From the NCBI GenBank assembly GCA_910586825.1, contig CAJUJF010000003.1:62001-126000 (forward strand): a stretch of 64,000 nucleotides of DNA, in the 5' to 3' direction. Each line of letters starts with the position of its first letter. Within the stretch, counting starts at the first letter, position 1. Under the pieces are notes generated by a model. It did no database searches. It had not been told where the DNA came from and saw only the letters and a list, made by a program, of their open reading frames with translations. This DNA comes from an uncultured Christensenellaceae bacterium. Its GTDB lineage: Bacteria > Bacillota > Clostridia > Christensenellales > Borkfalkiaceae. Shown piece after piece: positions 55,493 through 62,564 of this stretch. The translations under genes and the position numbers were made by a program.

Positions 55493-56686
55493 CTACTTTT
55501 CCGTTTCCGCGCGATTTTTCGCGATATTTTCGAGAAAACGGGAAATTCGGCGCAACGCTTCGTCAAGTTCCGACATCGCCGTCGCGTAAGAACAGCGCAC
55601 GTGAAATTTACCGCACCCGCCGAACGCGACGCCCGGGACGACCGCGACCCGCTCTTGCGTCAAAAGCGCGCTCGCAAACGCTTCGCCGTCGAGTCCGGTG
55701 CTTTTCACCGAGGGAAACGCGTAAAACGCGCCGCGCGGTTCGAAACAGGTCAGACCGAGTTCGTTGAACGCGTTGACGAGAAAACGGCGGCGGCGGTCGT
55801 ATTCCGACCGCATTTTCTCCACCGACGCAAACCCGTCCCGCATGCCGCCCGAAAGCGCGGCGATCGCCGCGTGCTGCGAAACGCGCGGCGCGCAGAGCGT
55901 CGTATACTGGTGGATTTTCAACATCGCGCCGTCGATCTCGGCAGGCGCGCAGACGAATCCGATCCGCCAGCCCGTCATGGCGAACGCCTTGGAAAACCCG
56001 CCGATCAGGACGGTGCGCTCGCTCAGTTTTCCCATCGCGGCGAGCGAACAGTGCGTGCCGCCGTAAGTAAGATCGGCGTAGATCTCGTCCGAAATCACGA
56101 GCAGATCGTGTTTTTCGATCACGGGTACGATTTTTTCCAACTGCTCTTTCGTCATGATCGCGCCCGTCGGATTGTTGGGATAGGCGAGCAGAATCGCCTT
56201 CGTGCGCGGCGTGATCGCCGCTTCCAACGTCTCGGGCGTGAGAATAAACCCGTTTTCCGCGCCGCACGTCACCGAAACGGGAACGCCGCCGCACAGCGTC
56301 ACGATCGGGCTGTAAGAGACGTAAGCGGGATCGGGCAGCAGAATTTCGTCCCCCGCCTCGCACGTTGCGCGAAGGGCAAGATCGATCCCCTCGCTCGCAC
56401 CCACCGTGACGATGATCCGATCGGGCGGATAACAGACGGAAAACCGCTCTTCCAGATAGCGGGAGATCAGTTGCCGAAGTTCGGCAAGCCCGCGGTTACC
56501 CGTATATTGCGTATAGCCCTTTTGCAGCGAACGGATCCCCGCGCTGCGGACGTCCCAGGGCGTCACGAAATCAGGCTCTCCCACGCCCAGAGAAATCGCG
56601 TCGGGAAGCGTCTCCACCAAATCGAAATATTTGCGGATCCCGCTCGGCTTGATCGATCGGGCGCTTTTTGCGAGAAAATCTCTCAT
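55493..56686 (-). CDS. Class I aminotransferase (AlaT/PatA-like)
   Basis: Fold-type I PLP aminotransferase of 397 residues. SLGVGEPDFVTPWDVR, GASEGIDLALRATCEAGDE, LLAYPNNPTGAI, VISDEIYADLTY, PLP Lys in GGFSKAFAMTGWRIGF and the terminal Arg in FHVRCSYATAM are all present. It follows the Lrp gene with a 4-nt overlap, the same arrangement as Bacillus alaR-alaT (yugG-yugH), where the enzyme makes alanine from pyruvate. Alanine or another keto-acid/amino-acid pair remains to be settled. Confidence 0.9.
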   Translation of the reverse strand: MRDFLAKSARSIKPSGIRKYFDLVETLPDAISLGVGEPDFVTPWDVRSAGIRSLQKGYTQYTGNRGLAELRQLISRYLEERFSVCYPPDRIIVTVGASEGIDLALRATCEAGDEILLPDPAYVSYSPIVTLCGGVPVSVTCGAENGFILTPETLEAAITPRTKAILLAYPNNPTGAIMTKEQLEKIVPVIEKHDLLVISDEIYADLTYGGTHCSLAAMGKLSERTVLIGGFSKAFAMTGWRIGFVCAPAEIDGAMLKIHQYTTLCAPRVSQHAAIAALSGGMRDGFASVEKMRSEYDRRRRFLVNAFNELGLTCFEPRGAFYAFPSVKSTGLDGEAFASALLTQERVAVVPGVAFGGCGKFHVRCSYATAMSELDEALRRISRFLENIAKNRAETEK

Positions 56687-57171
56687 GCCTGTACGGAAAG
56701 CCTCCTGCTTTTATCCCGCTTGGTGAGCGCGCCTTCGATCTTGTATTTTTTCAGAATAAAATGCGTCGCCGTGGACAGCACGCAGTCGAACGTGGAAATG
56801 CATTCGGAGATAAAGCGGGAGACGGACTTCACCGACCCCGCTTCCACGATCACGGCAAAATCGTACGCGCCGCTCATGAGGTACAGGTTTTTGACTTCCG
56901 CATGCTGGGCGATCTCTTCGGCGATGCCGTCGAACCCCGAACCGCTCTGCGGCGTCACCTTGACTTCGATGAGCGCTTCGACGCACTCGTCTTCCTCTTC
57001 GTCGAGGTTGGTAATCGCGGCGTATTTTACGAGCACGCCGCGCTTTTCGAGACAGCGGACGGTTTCTTGAACTTCCTCGGCGGTCGCGCCGAGCATGACG
57101 GCGATCTTCTCCGCGTCCAAACGGCAATCCTCGCTTAAAATTCCGAGGACCTCCCGCTCCAAATGATTCAT
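56683..57171 (-). CDS. Lrp/AsnC-family regulator
   Basis: Protein of 162 residues. N-terminal winged helix-turn-helix (about 1-60: VLGILSEDCRLDAEKIAVML, RCLEKRGVLVKYAAITN) and C-terminal RAM ligand-binding domain (ALIEVKVTPQSGSGFDGIAE, SGAYDFAVIVEAG). First gene of a two-gene operon with the aminotransferase, so it probably senses an amino acid made or used by that enzyme, like Bacillus AlaR. ATG at 57171 has GGGAGG 5 nt upstream. The last 25 residues are a basic extension beyond the RAM domain. Confidence 0.88.
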   Translation of the reverse strand: MNHLEREVLGILSEDCRLDAEKIAVMLGATAEEVQETVRCLEKRGVLVKYAAITNLDEEEDECVEALIEVKVTPQSGSGFDGIAEEIAQHAEVKNLYLMSGAYDFAVIVEAGSVKSVSRFISECISTFDCVLSTATHFILKKYKIEGALTKRDKSRRLSVQA

Positions 57172-57215
57172 AAAAACCTCCCGCGGCGAAACAAAGCGTC
57201 ACCTATTTTTATTCT

Positions 57216-57244
57216 ATTGTATCCGTTTTCATGAATAAAGTCAA
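57216..57244 (-). promoter_or_regulatory. Lrp-aminotransferase promoter
   Basis: Minus strand TTGACT (57239-57244), 17-bp spacer, TACAAT (57216-57221). Confidence 0.75.
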
Positions 57245-57250
57245 ATACAT

Positions 57251-57279
57251 TTGCTTTTTCTTGCGAATTTTTGTATAAT
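57251..57279 (+). promoter_or_regulatory. Promoter placed to give a leaderless mRNA (57286 gene)
   Basis: TTGCTT (57251-57256), 17-bp spacer, TATAAT (57274-57279). ACGGGT (6 nt) separates the -10 from the ATG, the same geometry as at 36072-36086. Confidence 0.75.
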
Positions 57280-57285
57280 ACGGGT

Positions 57286-57543
57286 ATGTTTCGGATTTGG
57301 GCAAAAGTTTTGGAAAACGACCATATCGTCAAACAGACCGTTTACGAAAACGAAAAGAAATTTACTTATTCGCAGTTCTTTTCCTATCTCGCGGAAATCT
57401 GCGGCGGGCTCGATATCCCCACGCCCGTATTGCTGAAAGCGCATATCTTCAACTACGCGAAATTCAATCACGTGATTTTCCGACCCGCCGACTTTATGGA
57501 ACAGGTGTCCTTCGACAGGCTGGTTCTGGAAAATATCCTCTGA
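57286..57543 (+). CDS. Conserved small clostridial protein, function unknown
   Basis: Protein of 85 residues starting MFRIWAKVLENDHIVKQTVY. I recall a conserved, unnamed Clostridia protein of this length with the same MFRIWxK opening, an EICxxxD middle and a terminal FxEQxxFDxLxxE pattern; here LAEICGGLDIP and ADFMEQVSFDRLVLE match. That resemblance supports the ATG at 57286, where no ribosome site exists and the -10 ends 6 nt upstream, so the message appears leaderless. The longer frame to 57271 overlaps the -10 box. No domain or motif suggests a function. Confidence 0.75.
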   Translation: MFRIWAKVLENDHIVKQTVYENEKKFTYSQFFSYLAEICGGLDIPTPVLLKAHIFNYAKFNHVIFRPADFMEQVSFDRLVLENIL

Positions 57544-57583
57544 TCCGCGGCATGAAACCGCGGAAACGGCACATACTGCCGGC

Positions 57584-57793
57584 ATGAAGATCACGACTCT
57601 CGCCTGTTGCATCCTCCTGATCGGTTACGGACTCGGCGCCTGCATATTCGCGCTCACGGGGTTCAACGTTCTGCTCTTTCTCTGCGCCGGAAACGCGATC
57701 GTATACCGCGCCCTTCTCTCGCTTGCGGGCGTCGCCGCGCTCTGGCTCGTGTTCTGGCTGATAGCGTTCCGCCCGACGAAATTTTTGTCGTAA
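57584..57793 (+). CDS. DUF378-like small membrane protein
   Basis: Protein of 69 residues with two membrane helices (about 5-25 and 38-62). GYGLGACIFALTGFNVLLFL and NAIVYRALLSLAGVAALWLV follow the DUF378 pattern (N/G-WGLxGLFxFDL, then RxxYxLVGLAAL). Function unknown for the family. The ribosome site is weak (GGAAACGG 14 nt upstream). A small CCGCGG-CATGAAA-CCGCGG hairpin lies between the previous stop and this start. Confidence 0.6.
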   Translation: MKITTLACCILLIGYGLGACIFALTGFNVLLFLCAGNAIVYRALLSLAGVAALWLVFWLIAFRPTKFLS

Positions 57794-57798
57794 AACGC

Positions 57799-57827
57799 TT
57801 AACGGCGGACACTGAGCGGCGTAAAAT
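57799..57827 (+). promoter_or_regulatory. queT promoter
   Basis: TTAACG (57799-57804), 17-bp spacer, TAAAAT (57822-57827), placing the start just before the riboswitch hairpin. Confidence 0.55.
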
Positions 57828-57836
57828 AAAAAAATA

Positions 57837-57878
57837 CGGAAGGTTTTCGGTCAACACTTCCGAATAAAAAAACCGAGG
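57837..57878 (+). promoter_or_regulatory. preQ1-I riboswitch upstream of queT
   Basis: Stem CGGAAG/CTTCCG with loop GTTTTCGGTCAACA, an A-rich tail AATAAAAAAACCGAGG, and a pseudoknot in which loop TCGGT pairs with tail ACCGA. That is the H-type pseudoknot of preQ1 class I aptamers. The GAGG ribosome site directly abuts the pseudoknot, 7 nt before the queT ATG, so preQ1 binding should block translation of the transporter. Gene context (preQ1-precursor uptake) agrees. Confidence 0.85.
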
Positions 57879-57885
57879 TTTTTTC

Positions 57886-58485
57886 ATGTCCAAATTTCAA
57901 AACTTTTTCACCGCCAAGCGCATTTGCCGTGCCGGCGTGATCGCCGGACTGTATATTGCGCTTACATACTCTTTCGGGCAGATCGCGTATCAGGGAATCG
58001 TTCAGATCCGTCCCGCCGAAGCGCTGTGCATCCTGCCGCTCTTTTTCCCCGAAGCGATCCCCGCGCTCTATGTCGGTTGCATGCTCGCCAACGTCGCCTC
58101 TCCGTTCTGGATCTACGACGTGTTCATCGGCTCGCTTGCAACGCTCGCGGCGGCGATCGGAACCCACCTTATCGGACGCATCGTGCGGGAAACGGTAAAA
58201 GCGGGCGGACAAATAATCAGAATCATCCTCGGCGGAATTTTCCCCGTTCTCGTAAACGCGTTCATCATTCCGATGATCTTCGTATTCCTCTGTAACGGAG
58301 ACGAGGGCTTTGCCGGCATTGCGATCGCGTATTGGACACTTTTCGCCTCTCTTGCCGCAACGCAGTCGCTCTGGATCTACGGGCTCGGCACGCCGCTTTA
58401 TTTCTTTGTACTCCGCATGCGGAGACGCGGATATTCGCCCTTTCTGGACGGAAAAAAAATTCCGCATTCCGATACGGCGGAATGA
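57886..58485 (+). CDS. queT: QueT-family ECF transporter substrate component
   Basis: Membrane protein of 199 residues with about five helices, the S component for queuosine precursors used with the shared ECF energy module (not in the window). GVIAGLYIALTYSFGQIAYQ, then QIRPAEALCILPLFFPEAIP and VGCMLANVASPFWIYDVFIG are the family signature. ATG at 57886 is under direct control of the preQ1-I riboswitch. Supply of preQ1 precursors for tRNA queuosine is the expected role. Confidence 0.93.
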   Translation: MSKFQNFFTAKRICRAGVIAGLYIALTYSFGQIAYQGIVQIRPAEALCILPLFFPEAIPALYVGCMLANVASPFWIYDVFIGSLATLAAAIGTHLIGRIVRETVKAGGQIIRIILGGIFPVLVNAFIIPMIFVFLCNGDEGFAGIAIAYWTLFASLAATQSLWIYGLGTPLYFFVLRMRRRGYSPFLDGKKIPHSDTAE

Positions 58486-58510
58486 CGCTTGCTATGCGGT
58501 CCCGAAAAGT

Positions 58511-58714
58511 TTACCAATCCTGTTTTTTCAAGGACTTGTCTTTGACGTCGTCGTAAAACTCGAAATACCGCTCCTTCCACTCGTACGGAGAGAGCGGTTT
58601 TTCTTCGCCCTCGGCATAGCGGAGATATTCCGCCAACTCTTCGGGCGTAAAATCTCCCTCCGAAATTTCCCCGTCGTACTTCGAAAACAGTTTCATTAAA
58701 TCGTATTGAGACAT
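58511..58714 (-). CDS. Small acidic hypothetical protein
   Basis: Protein of 67 residues, mostly acidic and aromatic (MSQYDLMKLFSKYDGEISEG, then FTPEELAEYLRYAEGEE). A helix-rich fold is likely; no family is recognised. ATG at 58714 has GGAG 5 nt upstream, which supports it over the longer frame to 58738. It converges on queT with a 25-bp gap. Upstream lie two DnaA-box-like nonamers. Confidence 0.55.
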   Translation of the reverse strand: MSQYDLMKLFSKYDGEISEGDFTPEELAEYLRYAEGEEKPLSPYEWKERYFEFYDDVKDKSLKKQDW

Positions 58715-58730
58715 CTCGGCTCCGCGCGCG

Positions 58731-58763
58731 TTTTCCACAATTCCACTGTCGATATGTGGATAA
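58731..58763. promoter_or_regulatory. Pair of DnaA-box-like nonamers
   Basis: TTTTCCACA (58731-58739) and, inverted, TGTGGATAA (58755-58763, i.e. TTATCCACA, the perfect consensus). They lie upstream of the small acidic gene on the minus strand. They may be regulatory DnaA sites; nothing else suggests an origin. Confidence 0.5.
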
Positions 58764-58856
58764 CTCCTGAAAACGCCCTTTTTTCCGCTTTATTGTACCA
58801 TAAATGAACGAAACTGACAAGAAAAACTCTTCGGAATTCCCGAATGCGCGTTTCGC

Positions 58857-58885
58857 TTGACAAACCGACCCGCACATCGTACAAT
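58857..58885 (+). promoter_or_regulatory. MarR-type gene promoter
   Basis: TTGACA (58857-58862), 17-bp spacer, TACAAT (58880-58885), 30 nt before the start codon. Confidence 0.8.
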
Positions 58886-58915
58886 ACCAGTAGAAACAGC
58901 GTTCGGAGAAAGATC

Positions 58916-59356
58916 GTGAGACAGGATAACGAACTCGAAGAAAACCTGATTACCGCCTGGGTGAAACTGACAGGGGAATTGAAAAACACCCGCATCACGC
59001 AGGGCATGATTTACAACGAAGCGATCGTCATGATGATCGCCTACAACCGATACCGCGCGGACGGAGAGGGGTTCGTCTCGTTCAAAGAAATCGTATCGGA
59101 TACCAAAATGCTGAAATCTCTCGTAAACCGCACCATCGATTCGTTGGTGAAAAAACGGTATCTGGAACGGTGCGACGGAAAGGACAAGCGCACGACGTTC
59201 GTGAGGATCGTTCCGGAGAACATGCAGTCTTTCCTCGCCGTGCACGAAAAATCGCTCTCGCTCGCGCATCGGATCGCCGAAATCCTCGGAGAAGAGGATG
59301 CGGAGGCGTTTATCAGAATCTCCCGAAAGATCTGCGAAAACTCGCCCGTACTGTAA
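58916..59356 (+). CDS. MarR-family regulator
   Basis: Protein of 146 residues with a winged helix in the centre: VSFKEIVSDTKMLKSLVNRT (recognition helix) and KRYLERCDGKDKRTTFVRIV (wing with the conserved D-R). Flanking helices would form the dimer interface. Start is GTG at 58916, with GGAGAAAG upstream; the longer frame to 58844 crosses the promoter. Ligand and targets unknown; no transporter or enzyme is divergent from it. A strong terminator follows. Confidence 0.85.
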   Translation: MRQDNELEENLITAWVKLTGELKNTRITQGMIYNEAIVMMIAYNRYRADGEGFVSFKEIVSDTKMLKSLVNRTIDSLVKKRYLERCDGKDKRTTFVRIVPENMQSFLAVHEKSLSLAHRIAEILGEEDAEAFIRISRKICENSPVL

Positions 59357-59374
59357 ACCGCTTATAAAACGCCA

Positions 59375-59406
59375 ACGCGCCGCATTACTGCGGCGCGTGT
59401 TTTTTC
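59375..59406 (+). terminator. MarR-type gene terminator
   Basis: ACGCGCCGCA-TTAC-TGCGGCGCGT followed by GTTTTTT, 18 bp past the stop; the ssb-like gene converges 20 bp away. Confidence 0.88.
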
Positions 59407-59418
59407 GTCTTATTTCGT

Positions 59419-60102
59419 TCAACCCGCGTTGTCCGTCGGCATGGCGTAGAGGTCGAACTCCCCTTCCAGATCGAAATTATCGCTTTCGTCGAAAGCGGCG
59501 AGCTTGGAAACGGAAACTTCGTAAGCCGTCATGGTGACAGCCTCGGTTTCGGAAAGCCGTTTCTGGTATTCGCGGCTCTGGATCCTGCCCGAGAGGGCGA
59601 CGCGGTCCCCCACTTTCAGATTCTGCACGAAGCGGGCGTTTCTGCCCCAGGCGATGCAGGGAATGTAATCCGATTTATTGTAGGCGCGGTTTACGGCGAC
59701 GAGCAGATCGGCGATTTCGCGATTGAACGGCGTGGTCCGATAGACGGGCGGTTTGCAGATATATCCGGAAAGCACGATGCTGTTCGGATTTCCCGACGGC
59801 GCGTTTTCCACGATTTCGCGCACGAACACGGTGAGCATGAGGCGGGATCTGCCGCCTTCGAGCTTGTTATAACTGCGGAACTGACCGAGCGCGCAGATCG
59901 TGCTTCCGATCTTGAAATCGTTTCCTTGGATCAACCTTTCGGAAATAGTCACGGGGAGAACGTCCGCCTGCCCCGAAAGACGCATTACCTTGACAAAAAA
60001 CTCGTAAAATCCTTCGCCGTAGACTTCGTGAGAAAACTTCGCCTCCGATACGATTTCGCCCATAAAGTAAACTCTGTTGTTTTTCTCCGTGTTGTAATCC
60101 AT
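59419..60102 (-). CDS. ssb: Two-OB-fold single-stranded DNA-binding protein
   Basis: Protein of 227 residues with two tandem Ssb-type OB folds: the first about 1-105 (VYFMGEIVSEAKFSHEVYGE, STICALGQFRSYNKLEGG) and the second about 106-205 (IVLSGYICKPPVYRTTPFNR, DYIPCIAWGRNARFVQNLKV, GDRVALSGRIQSREYQKR). The second has the classical Ssb pattern; the first is divergent. Tandem-domain Ssb proteins occur in Clostridia as a second Ssb besides the short housekeeping one. The short acidic tail EGEFDLYAMPTD lacks the usual DDDIPF end, so partner binding may differ. ATG at 60102 has GGAGG. Confidence 0.85.
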   Translation of the reverse strand: MDYNTEKNNRVYFMGEIVSEAKFSHEVYGEGFYEFFVKVMRLSGQADVLPVTISERLIQGNDFKIGSTICALGQFRSYNKLEGGRSRLMLTVFVREIVENAPSGNPNSIVLSGYICKPPVYRTTPFNREIADLLVAVNRAYNKSDYIPCIAWGRNARFVQNLKVGDRVALSGRIQSREYQKRLSETEAVTMTAYEVSVSKLAAFDESDNFDLEGEFDLYAMPTDNAG

Positions 60103-60130
60103 ATATACCTCCAAGTTTTTCAGCCGTTTT

Positions 60131-60901
60131 TTAAGCCGCCCCGTTCGGATTCTGCTTCCCCGTTGCGTCGATCGTATAGTTGTCGCGATAAATGAGTTCT
60201 CCGATCGGCACGAATTCGTATCCCTTTGCGCGCAGGGTATCGATCACGATCGGCAACGCCTCCGCCGTATGCAGTCCGTTGTTGTGACAGAGAATGATCG
60301 ACCCGCTTTTGACGCGATCGACGATTCTCGACGCGATGTCCGAGGCGGAAAGGTCTTTCCAGTCGAGCGAATCGACGTCCCACTGAATGGGATACAGACC
60401 CATCGAATTGGAGGTGTCGATTAAAAGATCGTCGTAATCGCCGTAAGGGGGACGGAAGAGCGTGACTTCCTTGCCCGTTATGTTGCGGATCGCCTCCGCC
60501 GAAGATTTCAGCTCGGCGCGGATCTCCGTTTCGCTCTGCTTGGACATATACGAATGGGTCGAGCTGTGCGTGCCGAATTCATGCCCCGCTTCGGAGATCT
60601 TTTTCACGTATTCGGGATACTTTTCCGTCCAGAACTGTACCGAGAAAAAGGTTGCGCGTACGTTCGCGTCTTGAAGATGCCCTAAGATCGCGTCGGTGTA
60701 TTCGACGCCCCAGGCACAATCGAAAGATATGGAAATTTTATTGTCGTCCCGCCCGACGCAGTAAATGGGAAGCGAACGCGTTCCCGCCCAATAAACTTCT
60801 TTCGCGCCCGACACGGTCGCCGTGAGCGCGCCCGCCGTGACGCACAGAGCAAGCGCCGCCGCAATGACGATGTATTTCAACCGAAAGGTGATAAACCGCA
60901 T
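60131..60901 (-). CDS. Polysaccharide deacetylase, PdaB-like
   Basis: Membrane-anchored carbohydrate esterase family 4 protein of 256 residues. One N-terminal helix (about 9-32) anchors it, then the NodB domain: ISISFDCAWG (Asp), THSSTHSYMSK (zinc His pair), LFRPPYGDYDD, IQWDVDSLDW and IILCHNNGLHT (His). PdaB-like enzymes act on peptidoglycan during sporulation. It ends 28 bp before ssb on the same strand. ATG at 60901; ribosome site weak. The promoter region holds TATGAT but no clear -35, compatible with a sporulation sigma factor. Confidence 0.88.
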   Translation of the reverse strand: MRFITFRLKYIVIAAALALCVTAGALTATVSGAKEVYWAGTRSLPIYCVGRDDNKISISFDCAWGVEYTDAILGHLQDANVRATFFSVQFWTEKYPEYVKKISEAGHEFGTHSSTHSYMSKQSETEIRAELKSSAEAIRNITGKEVTLFRPPYGDYDDLLIDTSNSMGLYPIQWDVDSLDWKDLSASDIASRIVDRVKSGSIILCHNNGLHTAEALPIVIDTLRAKGYEFVPIGELIYRDNYTIDATGKQNPNGAA

Positions 60902-61036
60902 TCCAATACCCGAATCATATCATTTTTTTCGACGGAAATTACGGCAGATTCTGACGAACGAAAACTCTTTTTGTCAGATCTCATTTCCGCGTTTCGACTA
61001 CTTTAATCTATGTCCCGCAATGCGGGAATATGCAAT

Positions 61037-61070
61037 AAAAAAGTCCCCTTCCGCGTTCTGCGGAGGAGAC
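61037..61070 (-). terminator. comF terminator
   Basis: Minus strand GTCTCCTCCGC-AGAAC-GCGGAAGGGGAC (two wobble pairs) followed by six U, 7 nt past the comF stop. Confidence 0.85.
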
Positions 61071-61077
61071 CTCTTTC

Positions 61078-61821
61078 TTATTTGTTTTCCGGCGGTTTTC
61101 CGAACGGATATCGGTTCGCGACTGCCGTTACTGTGAGCGCGCAGACGCTTTTCGCGCCCGCGCGTTTCAGAACGGAGGCGAGTTCGGAAACGGTCGCGCC
61201 CGTCGTGAGCGTGTCGTCGATTACGAGGATCCGTTTCCCTTTCGACGCCGCGCGGTCGGTTACAACGAAACAGGCAGCGAGATTTTTCTCCCGTTCCGCT
61301 CTGCCGAGCGTCTTCTGCGCGGAAGTGTCACGCTTCTTTTCGGCAAGCGCGGCAAAAGGAATCCCGCTGCGGGCGGAAAGTTCCCTCGCGAGCAACTCCG
61401 ATTGATTGTACCCGCGCTTTTTCTTCGCCTTTTCCGTCATGGGCACGCAGGTGATGAGCTCCGCGTCCGAAAACTCCCGCTTCAACAGCGGAAGAAGCAA
61501 TTCGCCCGTCGTGCGGAACAGGTATCTGCTGCCGCCTTTGAAGCGGAGAACGAGCCGTTGCGCTTCCCTTTCGTGCGTGAAAGCGGAGCGCGCGAGGTCC
61601 GTTGCAAGCGGCTTTTGCTTGCATTCGAGGCATACGCCCTCCTCCCCGACTTTGCGCCCGCAAAAGGGACAGATCGGACCGTCGTTCCAAGGGAGCGTTT
61701 TTCGGCACGGCGCACAGACGCGCTCGCCCGAAAATACCTCTCGACCGCAGAGATCGCACGTAAAATTATGTTCGTCGTCGTATCGATCGAGTGCGGCGGC
61801 GATTTTTCGGAAGAAATTCAT
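61078..61821 (-). CDS. comF: ComF-family phosphoribosyltransferase-like protein
   Basis: Protein of 247 residues. An N-terminal double zinc ribbon (CDLCGREVFSGERVCAPCRK and CPFCGRKVGEEGVCLEC) is followed by a PRTase fold with PPi loop ITCVPMTEKAKKKRGYNQSE and the PRPP-type motif RILVIDDTLTTGATVSELAS. ComF is needed for natural DNA uptake in Bacillus and likely assists ssDNA handling after transport. No comFA helicase is adjacent. ATG at 61821; follows the acidic zinc-ribbon gene after a terminator. Confidence 0.93.
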   Translation of the reverse strand: MNFFRKIAAALDRYDDEHNFTCDLCGREVFSGERVCAPCRKTLPWNDGPICPFCGRKVGEEGVCLECKQKPLATDLARSAFTHEREAQRLVLRFKGGSRYLFRTTGELLLPLLKREFSDAELITCVPMTEKAKKKRGYNQSELLARELSARSGIPFAALAEKKRDTSAQKTLGRAEREKNLAACFVVTDRAASKGKRILVIDDTLTTGATVSELASVLKRAGAKSVCALTVTAVANRYPFGKPPENK

Positions 61822-61845
61822 GGCATGCTCCGTTCGCTTAAAACA

Positions 61846-61882
61846 AAAGCGGCGGGCGTTTTTCGGTTACGCCCGCCGCTTT
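61846..61882 (-). terminator. Terminator after the acidic zinc-ribbon gene
   Basis: AGCGGCGGGCG-TTTTTCGGTTA-CGCCCGCCGCT with A/T runs on both sides; on the minus strand UUUUGUUUU follows, 22 bp past the stop at 61903. Confidence 0.85.
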
Positions 61883-61902
61883 TTTGCGTGTTCGGGGACG
61901 AA

Positions 61903-62385
61903 TCAGAAATCGTCGTCGCCCTCCATATCGTCGTCTTCGTCGTCCTCATCGTCGCCGATCGAATAAATTTCGTCGCCCGTGACGTATTCGAGATCCTCTT
62001 CGTCGTTTTCGTACTCTTCTTCCTCTTCTTCCAACTCCTCGTCTTCGAATTCGCCTTCGAACCCTTCGCCGAGTTCCGTTTCGATTTCCGAATCGGTATC
62101 GTCGTCGAGGTATTCGCGCCATTCGTCGTCATCGTCGGGATTGGGTTCTTCTTCCTCGTATTCCGCCTTCTTGCGGCACTCTTCGCACATCTTATCGCCC
62201 GCACGCATCATATTTTCTCCGCAAACGGGACAGAGTTCGTTGGGGAGTTCGTTTTCGGCGTCCTCGATCTCGTCGATATCGATGGGAAGCCCTTTCATTT
62301 CTTTTAAACAAACGTCGCAGTATTCCTGCTTTTCCGCGTCGATATAATTCAGTTCGCAACGCGGACATTTCATATAACGCACCAT
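61903..62385 (-). CDS. Acidic zinc-ribbon protein, function unknown
   Basis: Protein of 160 residues. Two four-cysteine ribbons are visible: CPRCELNYIDAEKQEYCDVC (residues 7-26) and LCPVCGENMMRAGDKMCEEC (51-70). The remaining 90 residues are almost entirely Asp and Glu (EEEEPNPDDDDEWREYLDDD and on), giving an extremely acidic tail that could mimic nucleic acid or bind cations or basic proteins. ATG at 62385 has GGAGGAG. I know no named family with this layout; the ribbons suggest nucleic-acid or protein contacts. Confidence 0.6.
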   Translation of the reverse strand: MVRYMKCPRCELNYIDAEKQEYCDVCLKEMKGLPIDIDEIEDAENELPNELCPVCGENMMRAGDKMCEECRKKAEYEEEEPNPDDDDEWREYLDDDTDSEIETELGEGFEGEFEDEELEEEEEEYENDEEDLEYVTGDEIYSIGDDEDDEDDDMEGDDDF

Positions 62386-62427
62386 TTGGTTTCTCCTCCC
62401 GACCCGTATTTGCAGTCGGGCTAATAA

Positions 62428-62456
62428 ATTATATTAGTATTTATTTTTTTTGTAAA
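62428..62456 (-). promoter_or_regulatory. Promoter of the acidic zinc-ribbon gene
   Basis: Minus strand TTTACA (62451-62456), 17-bp spacer, TATAAT (62428-62433). Confidence 0.7.
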
Positions 62457-62529
62457 CTGTTTTTTTATGCGTTTTCCGAAAAATTTTGAGTTCTCTTTAA
62501 AAAAATCCCCGATTCTGCACGGAAATCCG

Positions 62530-62559
62530 AAAAAAATTCCCCCGCCGTGCGGGGGAATT
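62530..62559 (-). terminator. Terminator of the surface protein gene at the right edge
   Basis: Minus strand AATTCCCCCGC-ACG-GCGGGGGAATT followed by UUUUUU, just past the stop at 62565. Confidence 0.88.
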
Positions 62560-62564
62560 CGTCT

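Noticed and set aside
55427..57070. 547-codon plus-strand frame opposite the aminotransferase and Lrp genes
   Set aside because: It spans two well-supported minus-strand genes and the greA promoter.
58731..58763. Chromosomal replication origin
   Set aside because: Only two DnaA-box-like nonamers, no AT-rich unwinding element and no dnaA/dnaN nearby.
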